DNA of 34,146 nucleotides, taken from Beijerinckiaceae bacterium (GTDB lineage Bacteria; Pseudomonadota; Alphaproteobacteria; Rhizobiales; Beijerinckiaceae). Positions 16,163 to 23,753 of this stretch are shown here, piece after piece. The position numbers and the translations under genes were made by a program. The stretch covers positions 1 to 34,146 of the forward strand of contig JAIEQX010000191.1 in the NCBI GenBank assembly GCA_019747375.1. Reading direction: 5' to 3'. The notes below the pieces were generated by a model. That model did no database searches, was not told where the DNA came from, and saw only the letters and a program-made list of their open reading frames with translations. The number at the start of each line of letters is the position of its first letter. Within the stretch, counting starts at the first letter, position 1.

Positions 16163-16807
16163 ATGGCGAGGATTTCGCGACTTGAAAAAGAACTTTCGGC
16201 GCAGCGCACCGGTCTGATCATGTTCGATTCACTGAACGGCTACCTGCACCCGCGCGATCCCAACAAGGTGAAGTTCCTCGAAGAGCGCAACATCCTCCCC
16301 AATCTGCAGCGGCTTCTCGGCGGCGCCCGCAAGGTCGGCATGAACGCCTTTTATCCGAGCGGAGCGCACACGCCCGACGGGTCCGACACGGTGGCGCGGC
16401 TGACCGACACCGACATGGACCTCGGGGCGACCGGCGAAGCCTCCAAGGCGATCAAGCCGCGGTTCTATGCCGGATCGGAAGATTCCAAGATCGCCCCGGA
16501 GCTTGCGCCCGTGGAAGGCGACGTCGTGATTCCGAAACATCGCTGGAACTCGTTCTTCCAGACCGATCTCGACCTGCAATTGCGGGTGCGCGGCATCGAG
16601 ACGATCATCATTGCGGGCGGCTCCACCGATGTGGGCATCGCCAGCACGGTGTTTGCGGCGCGGGATCTCGACTACGGGATCGTGGTGGCGCGCGACGCCT
16701 GTTTCTCGGCGCGCGGCAACAACAACCAGTTCTTCATGGAACGCGTGTTCCCGCGCATGGGCCGCGTCATGGATGTCGACGATATCATCGCGCTGATGCG
16801 CGCCTGA
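16163..16807 (+). CDS. Isochorismatase-family hydrolase lacking the catalytic cysteine
   Basis: This 214-residue protein has the cysteine-hydrolase/isochorismatase fold. The general-base Asp22 (LIMFDSLNGY) and Lys125 (VVIPKHRWNSFF) are in place. The position of the nucleophilic Cys in the T-x-V-C motif is Gly158 (GGSTDVGIAST). Glycine is also found there in the isochorismate-cleaving members EntB and PhzD, which hydrolyse a vinyl ether without a thiol. Amidases such as RutB and NicF need the Cys, so a simple amidase role is unlikely. The ATG at 16163 follows a GGGAGA at 16148-16153. It leads an operon with the dienelactone-hydrolase-like gene (10-nt gap) and an SDR. It may cleave or hydrate an enol ether or enol, but no substrate can be assigned. 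Confidence 0.87.
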   Translation: MARISRLEKELSAQRTGLIMFDSLNGYLHPRDPNKVKFLEERNILPNLQRLLGGARKVGMNAFYPSGAHTPDGSDTVARLTDTDMDLGATGEASKAIKPRFYAGSEDSKIAPELAPVEGDVVIPKHRWNSFFQTDLDLQLRVRGIETIIIAGGSTDVGIASTVFAARDLDYGIVVARDACFSARGNNNQFFMERVFPRMGRVMDVDDIIALMRA

Positions 16808-16817
16808 GGAGAGCGTC

Positions 16818-17621
16818 ATGACCAATATTGAAACCAGGACGCTCACCTGCGCGGGCGGCATGCCGGCATTCGTGGCCAAGCCCGAAGGTTCCGGCCGCAA
16901 GCCCGTCGTCGTGCTGATGCACGAGCGCTACGGCCTCGTCGACCATACGCGCGATCTCGCCAAGCGCTGCGCCAGCGACGGTTTTGTGGTGATCGCCCCG
17001 AACTTCTTCTTCCGGCATCCTGAGCAGGACGTGCTCAACGCCGGAAACTCGCGCTACGATCTGAGCGATCCGGAATCGATCGAACTGATCCAGGCGGCGG
17101 TCGACGCCATTTCAAAGGAGCCTTCCGCGGACATGAGCCGCCTTGCAGTCGCTGGCTATTGCCAGACCGGGCGTCACCCGCTGGTCTATGCGTCGCAGGC
17201 GAAGATCGCCGCCGCCATCGTGTGGTATGGCGCGGCCTCGAAACGTGAATGGAAGACCAGCGACCTGCAACCGCGCCCGCTGGAAGACGTGATCGCCGAC
17301 GTGAGCTGCCCGGTGTTCGGCGCTTTCGGGGCGGCGGATCACATCATCGCGGTCGAGGACGTGCGCTACATGCGCGACGTGCTCGAAAAGCACAAGAAGA
17401 CCTACGACATCCACGTCTATGCGGGCGCGCCGCATGGCTGGCTGAACGACACCATGCCGGGCCGGTACCGCAAGCCGCAGGCGGATGCGGGCTGGGCCGC
17501 GCAGCAGCGCTTTCTCGCCGAAGTGCTGGCCGAAGGCTACAAGACCGATCCGATCACGCAGCGTTACGACTGCAGCTTCGGGGCGGACTATGATTTCAGC
17601 AAGAATGTCCGTCTGGAGTAG
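16818..17621 (+). CDS. Dienelactone hydrolase family protein
   Basis: This 267-residue alpha/beta hydrolase has the dienelactone-hydrolase catalytic set: Glu36 (MHERYGL), Cys115 (AGYCQTGR), Asp174 (FGAADHII) and His206 (GAPHGWLN). The family opens dienelactones to maleylacetate in ortho-cleavage pathways and also includes other C-C or ester hydrolases. The nucleophile turn reads GYCQTGR instead of the usual GYCxGG, which suggests a modified substrate pocket. The ribosome binding site GAGGAGA overlaps the stop codon of the preceding gene, so translation is coupled. The SDR gene follows after 3 nt. A lactone or enol-ester intermediate is the most likely substrate type. Confidence 0.9.
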   Translation: MTNIETRTLTCAGGMPAFVAKPEGSGRKPVVVLMHERYGLVDHTRDLAKRCASDGFVVIAPNFFFRHPEQDVLNAGNSRYDLSDPESIELIQAAVDAISKEPSADMSRLAVAGYCQTGRHPLVYASQAKIAAAIVWYGAASKREWKTSDLQPRPLEDVIADVSCPVFGAFGAADHIIAVEDVRYMRDVLEKHKKTYDIHVYAGAPHGWLNDTMPGRYRKPQADAGWAAQQRFLAEVLAEGYKTDPITQRYDCSFGADYDFSKNVRLE

Positions 17622-17624
17622 GCC

Positions 17625-18380
17625 ATGTCAGGATTTCAAAAGGGCGATGCGCTTGTGGTGACGGGCGCGGCGCAGGGAATTGGCCGCGCCATCGCGGTCG
17701 AGATGGCGAAGCGCGGCGCGCGGCTTGCGTTGTGGGACGTCTCCGACGAGGGGCTGGCGGAAACGTCCGCCCTCTGTTCGGCGCTCGGCGCGACGCCGCT
17801 CGTCGCGCATGTGGATGTGGGCGACCCCGCCCGCATCGCGCAGGCGGCCGCGGAAGCCATCGCGCATTTCGGCGGGATTTTCGGACTCGTCAACAATGCC
17901 GGGATCTTTCCGCGCGTGCCGATCATGGACGTGACGCCGGAAACCTGGCGCCAGGTGCTGGGCGTCAACCTGATGGGCACGGTGTTCTGCTCGCAGGCCT
18001 TTGCGCGAGACATGATGACGCGCGGGCGCGGCGCCATCGTCAATATGGCGTCCGGACGCGCGCTTCAGGGCACGCCGCGCGGCGCGCATTATGCGGCCTC
18101 GAAAGCCGGCATCGTGTCGTTCACGAAAAGCAGCGCGCTCGAATTCGCCGAGAGCGGCATCCGGGTGAATTGCGTGATCCCGGGCGTGACCGAGACGGCG
18201 CAACCGCTCGCCGACACGACGCTCGAGGAATTGCACAGGCGCGGCAGGAAAATTCCGCTGGGCCGGATCGGCCAGCCGGAAGACATCGCCAAGGTGGTGG
18301 CGTTTCTGCTCAGCGACGACGCCGCCTACATGACCGGTCAGTCGGTGGCGGTGAACGGCGGCGCGATCACGATTCCCTGA
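17625..18380 (+). CDS. Short-chain dehydrogenase/reductase (FabG-like)
   Basis: This 251-residue classical SDR has the TGAAQGIG cofactor loop (13-20), Asp38 after the second strand (favouring NAD over NADP), NNAG at 90-93, and catalytic Ser143, Tyr156 and Lys160 (YAASK). The C-terminal MTGQSVAVNGG block is typical. It is the third gene of the operon with the isochorismatase- and dienelactone-hydrolase-like proteins, with a 3-nt gap. It probably oxidises or reduces a hydroxy/keto intermediate made by them. It converges on the nadC gene 33 bp away, and no clear terminator lies between. Confidence 0.92.
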   Translation: MSGFQKGDALVVTGAAQGIGRAIAVEMAKRGARLALWDVSDEGLAETSALCSALGATPLVAHVDVGDPARIAQAAAEAIAHFGGIFGLVNNAGIFPRVPIMDVTPETWRQVLGVNLMGTVFCSQAFARDMMTRGRGAIVNMASGRALQGTPRGAHYAASKAGIVSFTKSSALEFAESGIRVNCVIPGVTETAQPLADTTLEELHRRGRKIPLGRIGQPEDIAKVVAFLLSDDAAYMTGQSVAVNGGAITIP

Positions 18381-18413
18381 TCCCGCGCCGCGGACGACAG
18401 CGCGAGACCGGCT

Positions 18414-19268
18414 TCAGCCGATCTCGATGTCGAGGCCGAGATCCAGGATGGGAGCGGAATGGGTCAGCGCGCCTGAGGAGATCAGGTCCACGCCCGTTTC
18501 CGCAATGCCCTTCACGGTGTCCTTGTTGATGCCGCCCGACGCTTCCAGCTTCACCTTGCCGGCGCAGATTTTCACCGCCTCGCGCATGTCGGGGATCGAC
18601 ATGTTGTCGAGCAACACGAAGTCGGCGCCTTCGTCCACGACTTCGCGCAGCTGATCGAGATTGTCGACCTCGATCTCGACCTTGACGAGATGACCCGCCG
18701 CCGCCTTTGCGGCCCGCAGGGCGGCGCGGGTTCCGCCCGCCACGGCGATGTGATTGTCCTTGATGAGGAACGCGTCATCGAGGCCAAAGCGATGATTCAT
18801 CGCGCCGCCGCAGCGCACCGCATATTTCTCGAAAGCGCGCAGGCCCGGGGTGGTCTTGCGGGTGCAGCAGATTTTCGCATTGGTGTGGGCGACAAGCGCC
18901 ACATATTCGGCCGTCAGCGTGGCGATGCCCGACAGCCGGCAGGCGTAGTTCAGCGCGACGCGCTCCGCCGTCAGAATGGCGCGGGCATTGCCGACGATGC
19001 GGGCGACAGCGGTTCCGGCGGGCGCATGGGCGCCATCTTCCACCAGCGCCTCGAAGCGCAGCGACGGATCGATGATGCGGAACGCCGCTTCCGCCAGCGC
19101 CAGTCCGGCGATGACGCCGGGCTTGCGCGCAGCCATGACGGCGCTCGCCTGCATGGCGGCCGGGATGGTGGCCTGCGAGGTGATGTCGCCGGCGCGGCCG
19201 AGATCCTCGTCGAGCGCTGCGCGGACGGCCGTTTCGAGCAGGATGGGATTGAAGAAGGCGAGGGACAT
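18414..19268 (-). CDS. nadC: Nicotinate-nucleotide pyrophosphorylase (quinolinate phosphoribosyltransferase)
   Basis: This 284-residue protein is a complete quinolinate phosphoribosyltransferase, which makes nicotinate mononucleotide and CO2 from quinolinate and PRPP. Diagnostic segments are TRKTTPGLR at 136-144, EKYAVRCGGAMNHRFGLDDA from 147, LIKDNH at 168-173 and VEIEVDN at 197-203. The strict TRKTTPG and NHR patterns separate it from the molybdenum-associated paralogue ModD. NadA and NadB are not present, although nadABC often cluster in this group of bacteria. It lies 64 nt after the MarR gene on the same strand, so it may be the last gene of the reductase-dehydrogenase-MarR operon. It may be the only nadC of the genome or an extra copy tied to pyridine-acid metabolism. 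Confidence 0.94.
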   Translation of the reverse strand: MSLAFFNPILLETAVRAALDEDLGRAGDITSQATIPAAMQASAVMAARKPGVIAGLALAEAAFRIIDPSLRFEALVEDGAHAPAGTAVARIVGNARAILTAERVALNYACRLSGIATLTAEYVALVAHTNAKICCTRKTTPGLRAFEKYAVRCGGAMNHRFGLDDAFLIKDNHIAVAGGTRAALRAAKAAAGHLVKVEIEVDNLDQLREVVDEGADFVLLDNMSIPDMREAVKICAGKVKLEASGGINKDTVKGIAETGVDLISSGALTHSAPILDLGLDIEIG

Positions 19269-19332
19269 GGCGGGTTCCGGGTTGGCGTTTCGGGCTTTAT
19301 CGAAGGTCAGGGTGAAAGACGCAAGTTCGGCC

Positions 19333-19908
19333 TCACGCGTCGCCGGCGACGCGGCGCAGGCGGTCCGACAATTCGCGCGTGGAGGGAATGCGGCGGTGAT
19401 CTTCGGCCGCCCGGGCTTCGTCCTGCGCGAGATTGTCGATCATGGCCAGCAGGGCCTTTCGCATCACGGCGATTTCCTCCTCGGCGAGGCCGCTGACGGC
19501 GATGCGGTTCACCTCTTCGGCCTGAGGCACGAGCTTGTCGCGCAAGGCGCGGCCTTCCGGCGTCAGGTGGATGAACACCTGCTTGCGGTCGCCCGGCTTC
19601 TGCCGGCGCTCGACGTAGCCGAGCTTCTCCATCATACGCAAAGCCGAAAAGGTCGTGGGCTCCATGACGCCGGCCTGCTCGCTCAAGGCGCGCTGGGTGA
19701 TGCCGTCGCGATTCCAGAGGATTCGCAGGAAGGTCCAATGGCCGAAGGACACCGAATGTTCGGCGAGCCGCATTTGCAGCGCGCGGCCGAGACCGCGGCT
19801 CGCATCCTTGATGAGATGGGCGAGGCGATCGTCGGGCACGGATTCGCGCCAGTGATGCAGGATCGCCTGCGTCAGCGCCGGCGCCTTCTTGGGTGTGCGC
19901 TCAACCAT
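19333..19908 (-). CDS. MarR-family transcriptional regulator
   Basis: This 191-residue protein has a central winged helix-turn-helix: QRALSEQAGVMEPTTFSALRMMEKLGYVERR is the DNA-binding helix pair and GDRKQVFIHLTPEGRAL is the wing. The ATG at 19908 overlaps the end of the preceding dehydrogenase gene by 8 nt, so it is translationally coupled to the operon. MarR dimers bind short palindromes and release on binding phenolic or aromatic-acid ligands. The two matching palindromes at 22147-22166 and 22293-22312, in the promoter region of its own operon and of the Rieske oxygenase, are the obvious targets. A longer frame to 20046 would lie inside the upstream gene and is not used. Confidence 0.93.
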   Translation of the reverse strand: MVERTPKKAPALTQAILHHWRESVPDDRLAHLIKDASRGLGRALQMRLAEHSVSFGHWTFLRILWNRDGITQRALSEQAGVMEPTTFSALRMMEKLGYVERRQKPGDRKQVFIHLTPEGRALRDKLVPQAEEVNRIAVSGLAEEEIAVMRKALLAMIDNLAQDEARAAEDHRRIPSTRELSDRLRRVAGDA

Positions 19909-21109
19909 GCTGGCCCGTCTCCCCCGGCAGTCCGACCTGATGGCGCAGCTCGATCTCGCGCTGTTCCTGCGCGGACTGCAGGATCGCGAGGCAGACTTCC
20001 ATCGTGGCCATGCTCCACTCGCCCGAATGCAGCGGCGGCGTTCCATGCAGCACCGCGGCCACGAGTTCGTCCATCACTTCCGAACGCGGGACGCCCGGCG
20101 GCGGCAAAGCGGCGAAATCCTGGGCGAGATCGCCATAGATGCGCACGCCATCGGGAAAGGGACGCAGGTCGGCGCGTTCGCACGAGGCGATGAGGAGGCC
20201 GAACTGCTGGTGCTGGCGGCCGCTCGCCGCAGAGGCGTCGGCATAGGCGGCGCCGCCGTAGTTCTTGGCGTTCTTCAGCGCGGTTTCCTGCGCGATGTCC
20301 TTCGACTTCGCGAGCGCGGCGCGCGCAGCGCCGTAGTCGGCCGGGTTCTTCTTCAGCCCGCTCTCGGCGATCCAGCCGCAGAATTCATCCGAGTCGAAAT
20401 GGGCGTAGCCGCTGTAGGTCATGGTGGCGGAGAGCCCGTCCTCGAAGGTCAGGATGGCGTTATAGGCGCCTTCGGTCGGTCGCGCCGGATCCCAGATTCC
20501 CGTCGTGGCGCGTACGCTTTTGACGCGGCCGCCGCCGATCAGGCGGATCATCTCGACCTGGTGGGGCGCCTGGTTGTAGACGGCGCCGCCGCCCTGCCGG
20601 GTGTCGAGCTCTTCGGGCCTGCGCGGGCGATAGATGAAATCCGTGAAGTTCATGGCGGTGATCATGCGCAGCCGGCCATAGGCGCCGCCGGCGACGAGTT
20701 CGCGCGTCTTCACGATGGGAGCGTCGAAGGAATGGCTGTGGCCGACGATGACGCGCACGCCAGCGGCGCTTGCGGCGTCGATCATGGCGCGGCACTCGTC
20801 GAGGCTGAGCGCCATGGGTTTCTCGACCAGCGCATGTTTGCCGCGCGCCGCCGCGGCCGCCACCTGGGGCGCATGAAACTGATGCGGCGAGGCGATGTAG
20901 ACCGCATCGACTCCGTCATCGGCGCAGAGCGCCTCGATCGTGTCGAACGTGCGCGCGCCGAAATCCTCGGCAAAGCGCGCGCGGGCTTCCGGACGCGGAT
21001 CGAAGCCCGCGACGATGTCGATGCGCGGATCGCCCCGGAAGGTCGGGATCATGAACGAGAAGGCGCGGCCCAGCCCCGCGATCCCCAGTCTCACCTTGCG
21101 ATCGCTCAT
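19901..21109 (-). CDS. Gfo/Idh/MocA-family dehydrogenase, resembling phthalate cis-dihydrodiol dehydrogenase
   Basis: This 402-residue oxidoreductase has an N-terminal Rossmann fold (GIAGLGRA, residues 9-16), the catalytic EKP at 96-98 and a downstream His183 in NQAPHQVEM. Its length and its place beside a Rieske oxygenase and its reductase match Pht4/OphB, the phthalate 4,5-cis-dihydrodiol dehydrogenase, which also belongs to this family. It would rearomatise the cis-diol made by the oxygenase at 22343, using NAD(P)+. It follows the reductase by 21 nt and overlaps the MarR gene by 8 nt. Sugar dehydrogenases share the fold, so the assignment rests on context as well as family. Confidence 0.85.
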   Translation of the reverse strand: MSDRKVRLGIAGLGRAFSFMIPTFRGDPRIDIVAGFDPRPEARARFAEDFGARTFDTIEALCADDGVDAVYIASPHQFHAPQVAAAAARGKHALVEKPMALSLDECRAMIDAASAAGVRVIVGHSHSFDAPIVKTRELVAGGAYGRLRMITAMNFTDFIYRPRRPEELDTRQGGGAVYNQAPHQVEMIRLIGGGRVKSVRATTGIWDPARPTEGAYNAILTFEDGLSATMTYSGYAHFDSDEFCGWIAESGLKKNPADYGAARAALAKSKDIAQETALKNAKNYGGAAYADASAASGRQHQQFGLLIASCERADLRPFPDGVRIYGDLAQDFAALPPPGVPRSEVMDELVAAVLHGTPPLHSGEWSMATMEVCLAILQSAQEQREIELRHQVGLPGETGQHG

Positions 21110-21130
21110 GCGCTTGCGCCTTTCGGGACG

Positions 21131-22090
21131 TCAGACGTCTATGGTGATCTCATCGCCCAGCGCGCGCGACACGCACACCATGATGTTTTCGGGCTTCTCA
21201 TAATCGGAGAGCACGAGATCCCGGTGATCGACCTCGCCGGCGACGAGCTTCGTCCTGCACGAGCCGCAGGTGCCGCTCTCGCAGGAGCTCGGCACGACAT
21301 GGCCATTGTCGCGCAGCACTTCCAGGATGGTCTTGCCGACCGGCACTTCATAGGCGGCGCCGGATTTGGCGAGGCGCACCGTGAAAGGCTTGTCCTCCGG
21401 CTTGGTCATGGCGCCGGGCGGCGTGAAATCCTCGAAATGCACCTTGGCGGTCGACCAGTGGCCCGTCATGTCGCGCACCGCCTGCATCAGGCCGCGCGGG
21501 CCGCAGCAATAGAGATGCTGCGCGCCGGGCTTTTCCAGCACGGGCCAGAGATCGAGCGCATTGTCGGGGTTTCCCTCGTCGTGGTGGATCGTCACCATGC
21601 CGCGAAATTCGGGCTGCTTCAGCTCGTCGAGGAAGGCCGTCATGGCGGGCGTGCGCGACAGATAGTAGAGCTTGAAACGCCCCTCCCCGCGCGAGCGGAT
21701 GTGGCGGATCATCGACAGGATCGGGGTGATGCCGATGCCGCCCGCGATGAACAGATATTGCGGCGAAGGCGCGAGCGAAAAGTCATTGCGGGGCGCCTCG
21801 ACCATGATCTCGTCGCCGACCCTGGACTCGTCGATGAGGCTCACGGAGCCGCCGCGCCCGCCGACCTCGCGCTTGACCGCGATGCAGTAGCGGTCGCGCT
21901 CCTCCGGATCGTTGCAGAGCGAATATTTGCGGATCTCGCCATTGGGCACGCGCAGGGCGAGATGCGCCCCCGCGGTGAATTCCGGCAGGTCCGCGCCGTC
22001 GGGATGGCGCAACTCGAAAAATTCGATATCTTCGGCCGCGGGCTGCTTCTGCGTGATGCGCAGGGCCATCATGTCGGCTTGTTCGGACAC
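21131..22090 (-). CDS. PDR/VanB-type oxygenase reductase (FMN, NAD, C-terminal 2Fe-2S)
   Basis: This 319-residue reductase is in the phthalate dioxygenase reductase order: flavin domain (about 10-105, with the RKYSLCND motif), NAD domain (about 110-220, with FIAGGIGITPILSM and CCGPRGLM), then a plant-type ferredoxin domain. The iron-sulphur cysteines are 270, 275, 278 and 306 (SSCESGTCGSC...VC). It passes electrons from NADH to the Rieske oxygenase encoded divergently. I use the GTG at 22090, preceded 8 nt upstream by GGGGAGGAA. The in-frame ATG at 22159 would add 23 unconserved residues, and it falls inside a palindromic operator. It is the first gene of an operon with the dihydrodiol dehydrogenase and MarR. 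Confidence 0.92.
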   Translation of the reverse strand: MSEQADMMALRITQKQPAAEDIEFFELRHPDGADLPEFTAGAHLALRVPNGEIRKYSLCNDPEERDRYCIAVKREVGGRGGSVSLIDESRVGDEIMVEAPRNDFSLAPSPQYLFIAGGIGITPILSMIRHIRSRGEGRFKLYYLSRTPAMTAFLDELKQPEFRGMVTIHHDEGNPDNALDLWPVLEKPGAQHLYCCGPRGLMQAVRDMTGHWSTAKVHFEDFTPPGAMTKPEDKPFTVRLAKSGAAYEVPVGKTILEVLRDNGHVVPSSCESGTCGSCRTKLVAGEVDHRDLVLSDYEKPENIMVCVSRALGDEITIDV

Positions 22091-22146
22091 GTCGCATTCC
22101 TCCCCGCCGGGGCGCTCAAGGGGCCCGGTCCAGACGTCTTCACCCG

Positions 22147-22166
22147 GATACTTAGACATCTAATAA
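22147..22166. promoter_or_regulatory. Palindromic operator A (reductase side), probable MarR site
   Basis: GATA followed by CTTAGA-N2-TCTAAT and AA. The six-base arms are complementary except for the last base. It lies 57 nt before the reductase GTG. The same pattern recurs at 22293-22312, differing only at the two central bases and one arm base across 20 positions. Two such sites in one 252-bp divergent region, with a MarR gene in one arm, strongly suggest a shared operator. Confidence 0.78.
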
Positions 22167-22267
22167 TCATTGCGCAAGGGCAAAGGCGCCGCAGCCAGGC
22201 CCTTCGCCAAGCGCGCCGCAGCTTGACTGCGGCGGCGAAAAACCTTGGCGGCCGCGCAAAAACCGCG

Positions 22268-22296
22268 TGGACAAGACCGGGCTCGCGCGCTAGATA
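22268..22296 (+). promoter_or_regulatory. Candidate promoter of the Rieske oxygenase operon
   Basis: TGGACA (22268-22273, 5/6 to TTGACA) and TAGATA (22291-22296, 3/6 to TATAAT) are 17 nt apart. GATACT at 22293-22298 is a 4/6 alternative -10 with a longer, 19-nt spacer. Operator B starts within this -10, so a bound repressor would block open-complex formation. Confidence 0.45.
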
Positions 22297-22312
22297 CTTA
22301 GAGGTCTAAGAA
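22293..22312. promoter_or_regulatory. Palindromic operator B (oxygenase side), probable MarR site
   Basis: GATA, then CTTAGA-GG-TCTAAG (perfect six-base arms), then AA. It lies 30 nt before the oxygenase ATG, overlapping the candidate -10 and transcript start. It is 146 bp centre-to-centre from operator A and in the same orientation. The perfect symmetry suggests that this is the stronger site. Confidence 0.82.
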
Positions 22313-22342
22313 ACTGGCGCTCGATCGCTTCGGAGGAACCCC

Positions 22343-23650
22343 ATGCTCACCAGACAGGAAAACGATCTTCTGTGCCGTGTCGAGGGCGATGCTCCCATGG
22401 GCAAGATCATGCGCAGCCACTGGATCCCGGCCTGCCTGATCGAGGAAGTGCCGGAGCCCGATGGCGACCCCCTGAAGGTGCGCCTGCTCGGCGAGGATCT
22501 CGTGGTGTTCCGCGACACGGACGGGCGCGTCGGCGTGCTCGACGAAATGTGCCCGCATCGTCGCGCCTCGCTGGTGTTCGGGCGCAACGAGGAATGCGGA
22601 CTGCGCTGCCTCTATCACGGCTGGAAGATCGACGTGGACGGCAATGTCGTCGAAATGTCGTCCGAGCCGGCCGGCAGCGGCTTCGCCGAGAAGGTGAAGC
22701 ACAAATCCTATCCGGTGCGCGAAGGCGCGGGCTTCGTGTGGACCTATATGGGCCCGGCCGAGGAAATGCCGGAATTCGCCCCGCCGGTGTTCCAGCCGAC
22801 GCCCGACACGCGGATCGCCATCGCGAAGATCCACATCGACTGCAACTGGGCGCAGATTCTCGAAGGCGCGATCGATTCCGCCCACAGCTCCAGCCTGCAT
22901 TCCTCCGACATGGTGCCGGCGCGCGTGGCCGGGGCGGAGGCCACGGACGTCAACTGGCTGCGCCCGTCCACCGACAAGGCGCCGCGCATGCAGGTGCAGC
23001 TGACGAGCTTCGGGTTCCGCTACGCGGCGATCCGTCGTCCGATCAACAATCCGAACACGCATGACTACATCCGCACGACCCTGTTCATCGCGCCCTATTC
23101 GGTGCTGATCCCGCCCAACAACATGTACAATGTGGCGATCCTGCACGTCCCCACGGACGACACCCATACGGCGTTTCACTTCATCGCCTTCGGGGGGGCG
23201 ACGACGCCCAGCACCGAGGAATGGCGCAAGTTCCTGCACGCGCAGGTCGGCATCGACGTCGACAAGCACTTCCGCAAGGTGCGCACGCGCGCCAACAATT
23301 ACCTGCAGGACCGCAAGGCGATGAAGCTCGGGAATTTCACCGGCATTCCGGGCATCCCGAACCAGGACATCGTGATGTGGGAAACCATGGGCCCGATCGC
23401 CGACCGCACGTTCGACCGGCTCGGCGCCAGCGATCTGGCGATCGTCGAATTCCGCAAGCAGATGGTGGCGGCGGCGCGGACCAAACAGGAGGGCGGACCG
23501 TCGATCGGGACGGTCGAGCCGCGGATTCCGCAAAACCGGCTGATGTCCTTCGAGGGCGTCGTGCCGAAGACGACCGACTGGCGCGTCATGGGCGTGACGC
23601 CGGAAGAGATGGCGCATGGCGCGCAGCCGGCCACGACCGCGGCGGAATAG
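22343..23650 (+). CDS. Rieske aromatic ring-hydroxylating oxygenase, phthalate 4,5-dioxygenase-like
   Basis: This 435-residue oxygenase subunit has its Rieske cluster ligands at Cys70-x-His72 and Cys89-x2-His92 (CPHRRAS...CLYHGW). The mononuclear iron region EGAIDSAHSSSLH supplies Asp178, His181 and His186. The length and the NWAQILEGAIDSAH pattern place it with the phthalate 4,5-dioxygenase/vanillate demethylase group of single-subunit (alpha-only) oxygenases. The GGAGGAA ribosome binding site precedes the ATG at 22343. The reductase and a Pht4-like dehydrogenase are divergently encoded, which favours true cis-dihydroxylation over demethylation. The two following genes, EutA-like and bicupin, are on the same strand. 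The substrate is probably an aromatic or heteroaromatic carboxylate. Confidence 0.93.
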   Translation: MLTRQENDLLCRVEGDAPMGKIMRSHWIPACLIEEVPEPDGDPLKVRLLGEDLVVFRDTDGRVGVLDEMCPHRRASLVFGRNEECGLRCLYHGWKIDVDGNVVEMSSEPAGSGFAEKVKHKSYPVREGAGFVWTYMGPAEEMPEFAPPVFQPTPDTRIAIAKIHIDCNWAQILEGAIDSAHSSSLHSSDMVPARVAGAEATDVNWLRPSTDKAPRMQVQLTSFGFRYAAIRRPINNPNTHDYIRTTLFIAPYSVLIPPNNMYNVAILHVPTDDTHTAFHFIAFGGATTPSTEEWRKFLHAQVGIDVDKHFRKVRTRANNYLQDRKAMKLGNFTGIPGIPNQDIVMWETMGPIADRTFDRLGASDLAIVEFRKQMVAAARTKQEGGPSIGTVEPRIPQNRLMSFEGVVPKTTDWRVMGVTPEEMAHGAQPATTAAE

Positions 23651-23753
23651 CCGCATCGCATGACTCGGGCGCTCTGCGCCGCTACAAAGGGCGGGGGCGG
23701 CCATCGCGGGGCAACCGCCTCATGGTTCCACGCGCTCCGCCAAGAAGGTTCGA

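Noticed and set aside
16163-16807. Maleamate or ureidoacrylate amidohydrolase (NicF/RutB).
   Set aside because: The nucleophilic cysteine these enzymes require is replaced by glycine.
18414-19268. ModD (molybdenum-transport-linked pyrophosphorylase) instead of NadC.
   Set aside because: The TRKTTPGLR, RCGG-x2-NHR and LIKDNH segments are the NadC forms, and there are no mod genes nearby.
19889-22309. Another plus-strand open frame of about 800 codons, opposite MarR, the dehydrogenase and the reductase.
   Set aside because: Low-complexity shadow translation without motifs; the minus-strand genes have full family signatures, ribosome binding sites and coupled ends.
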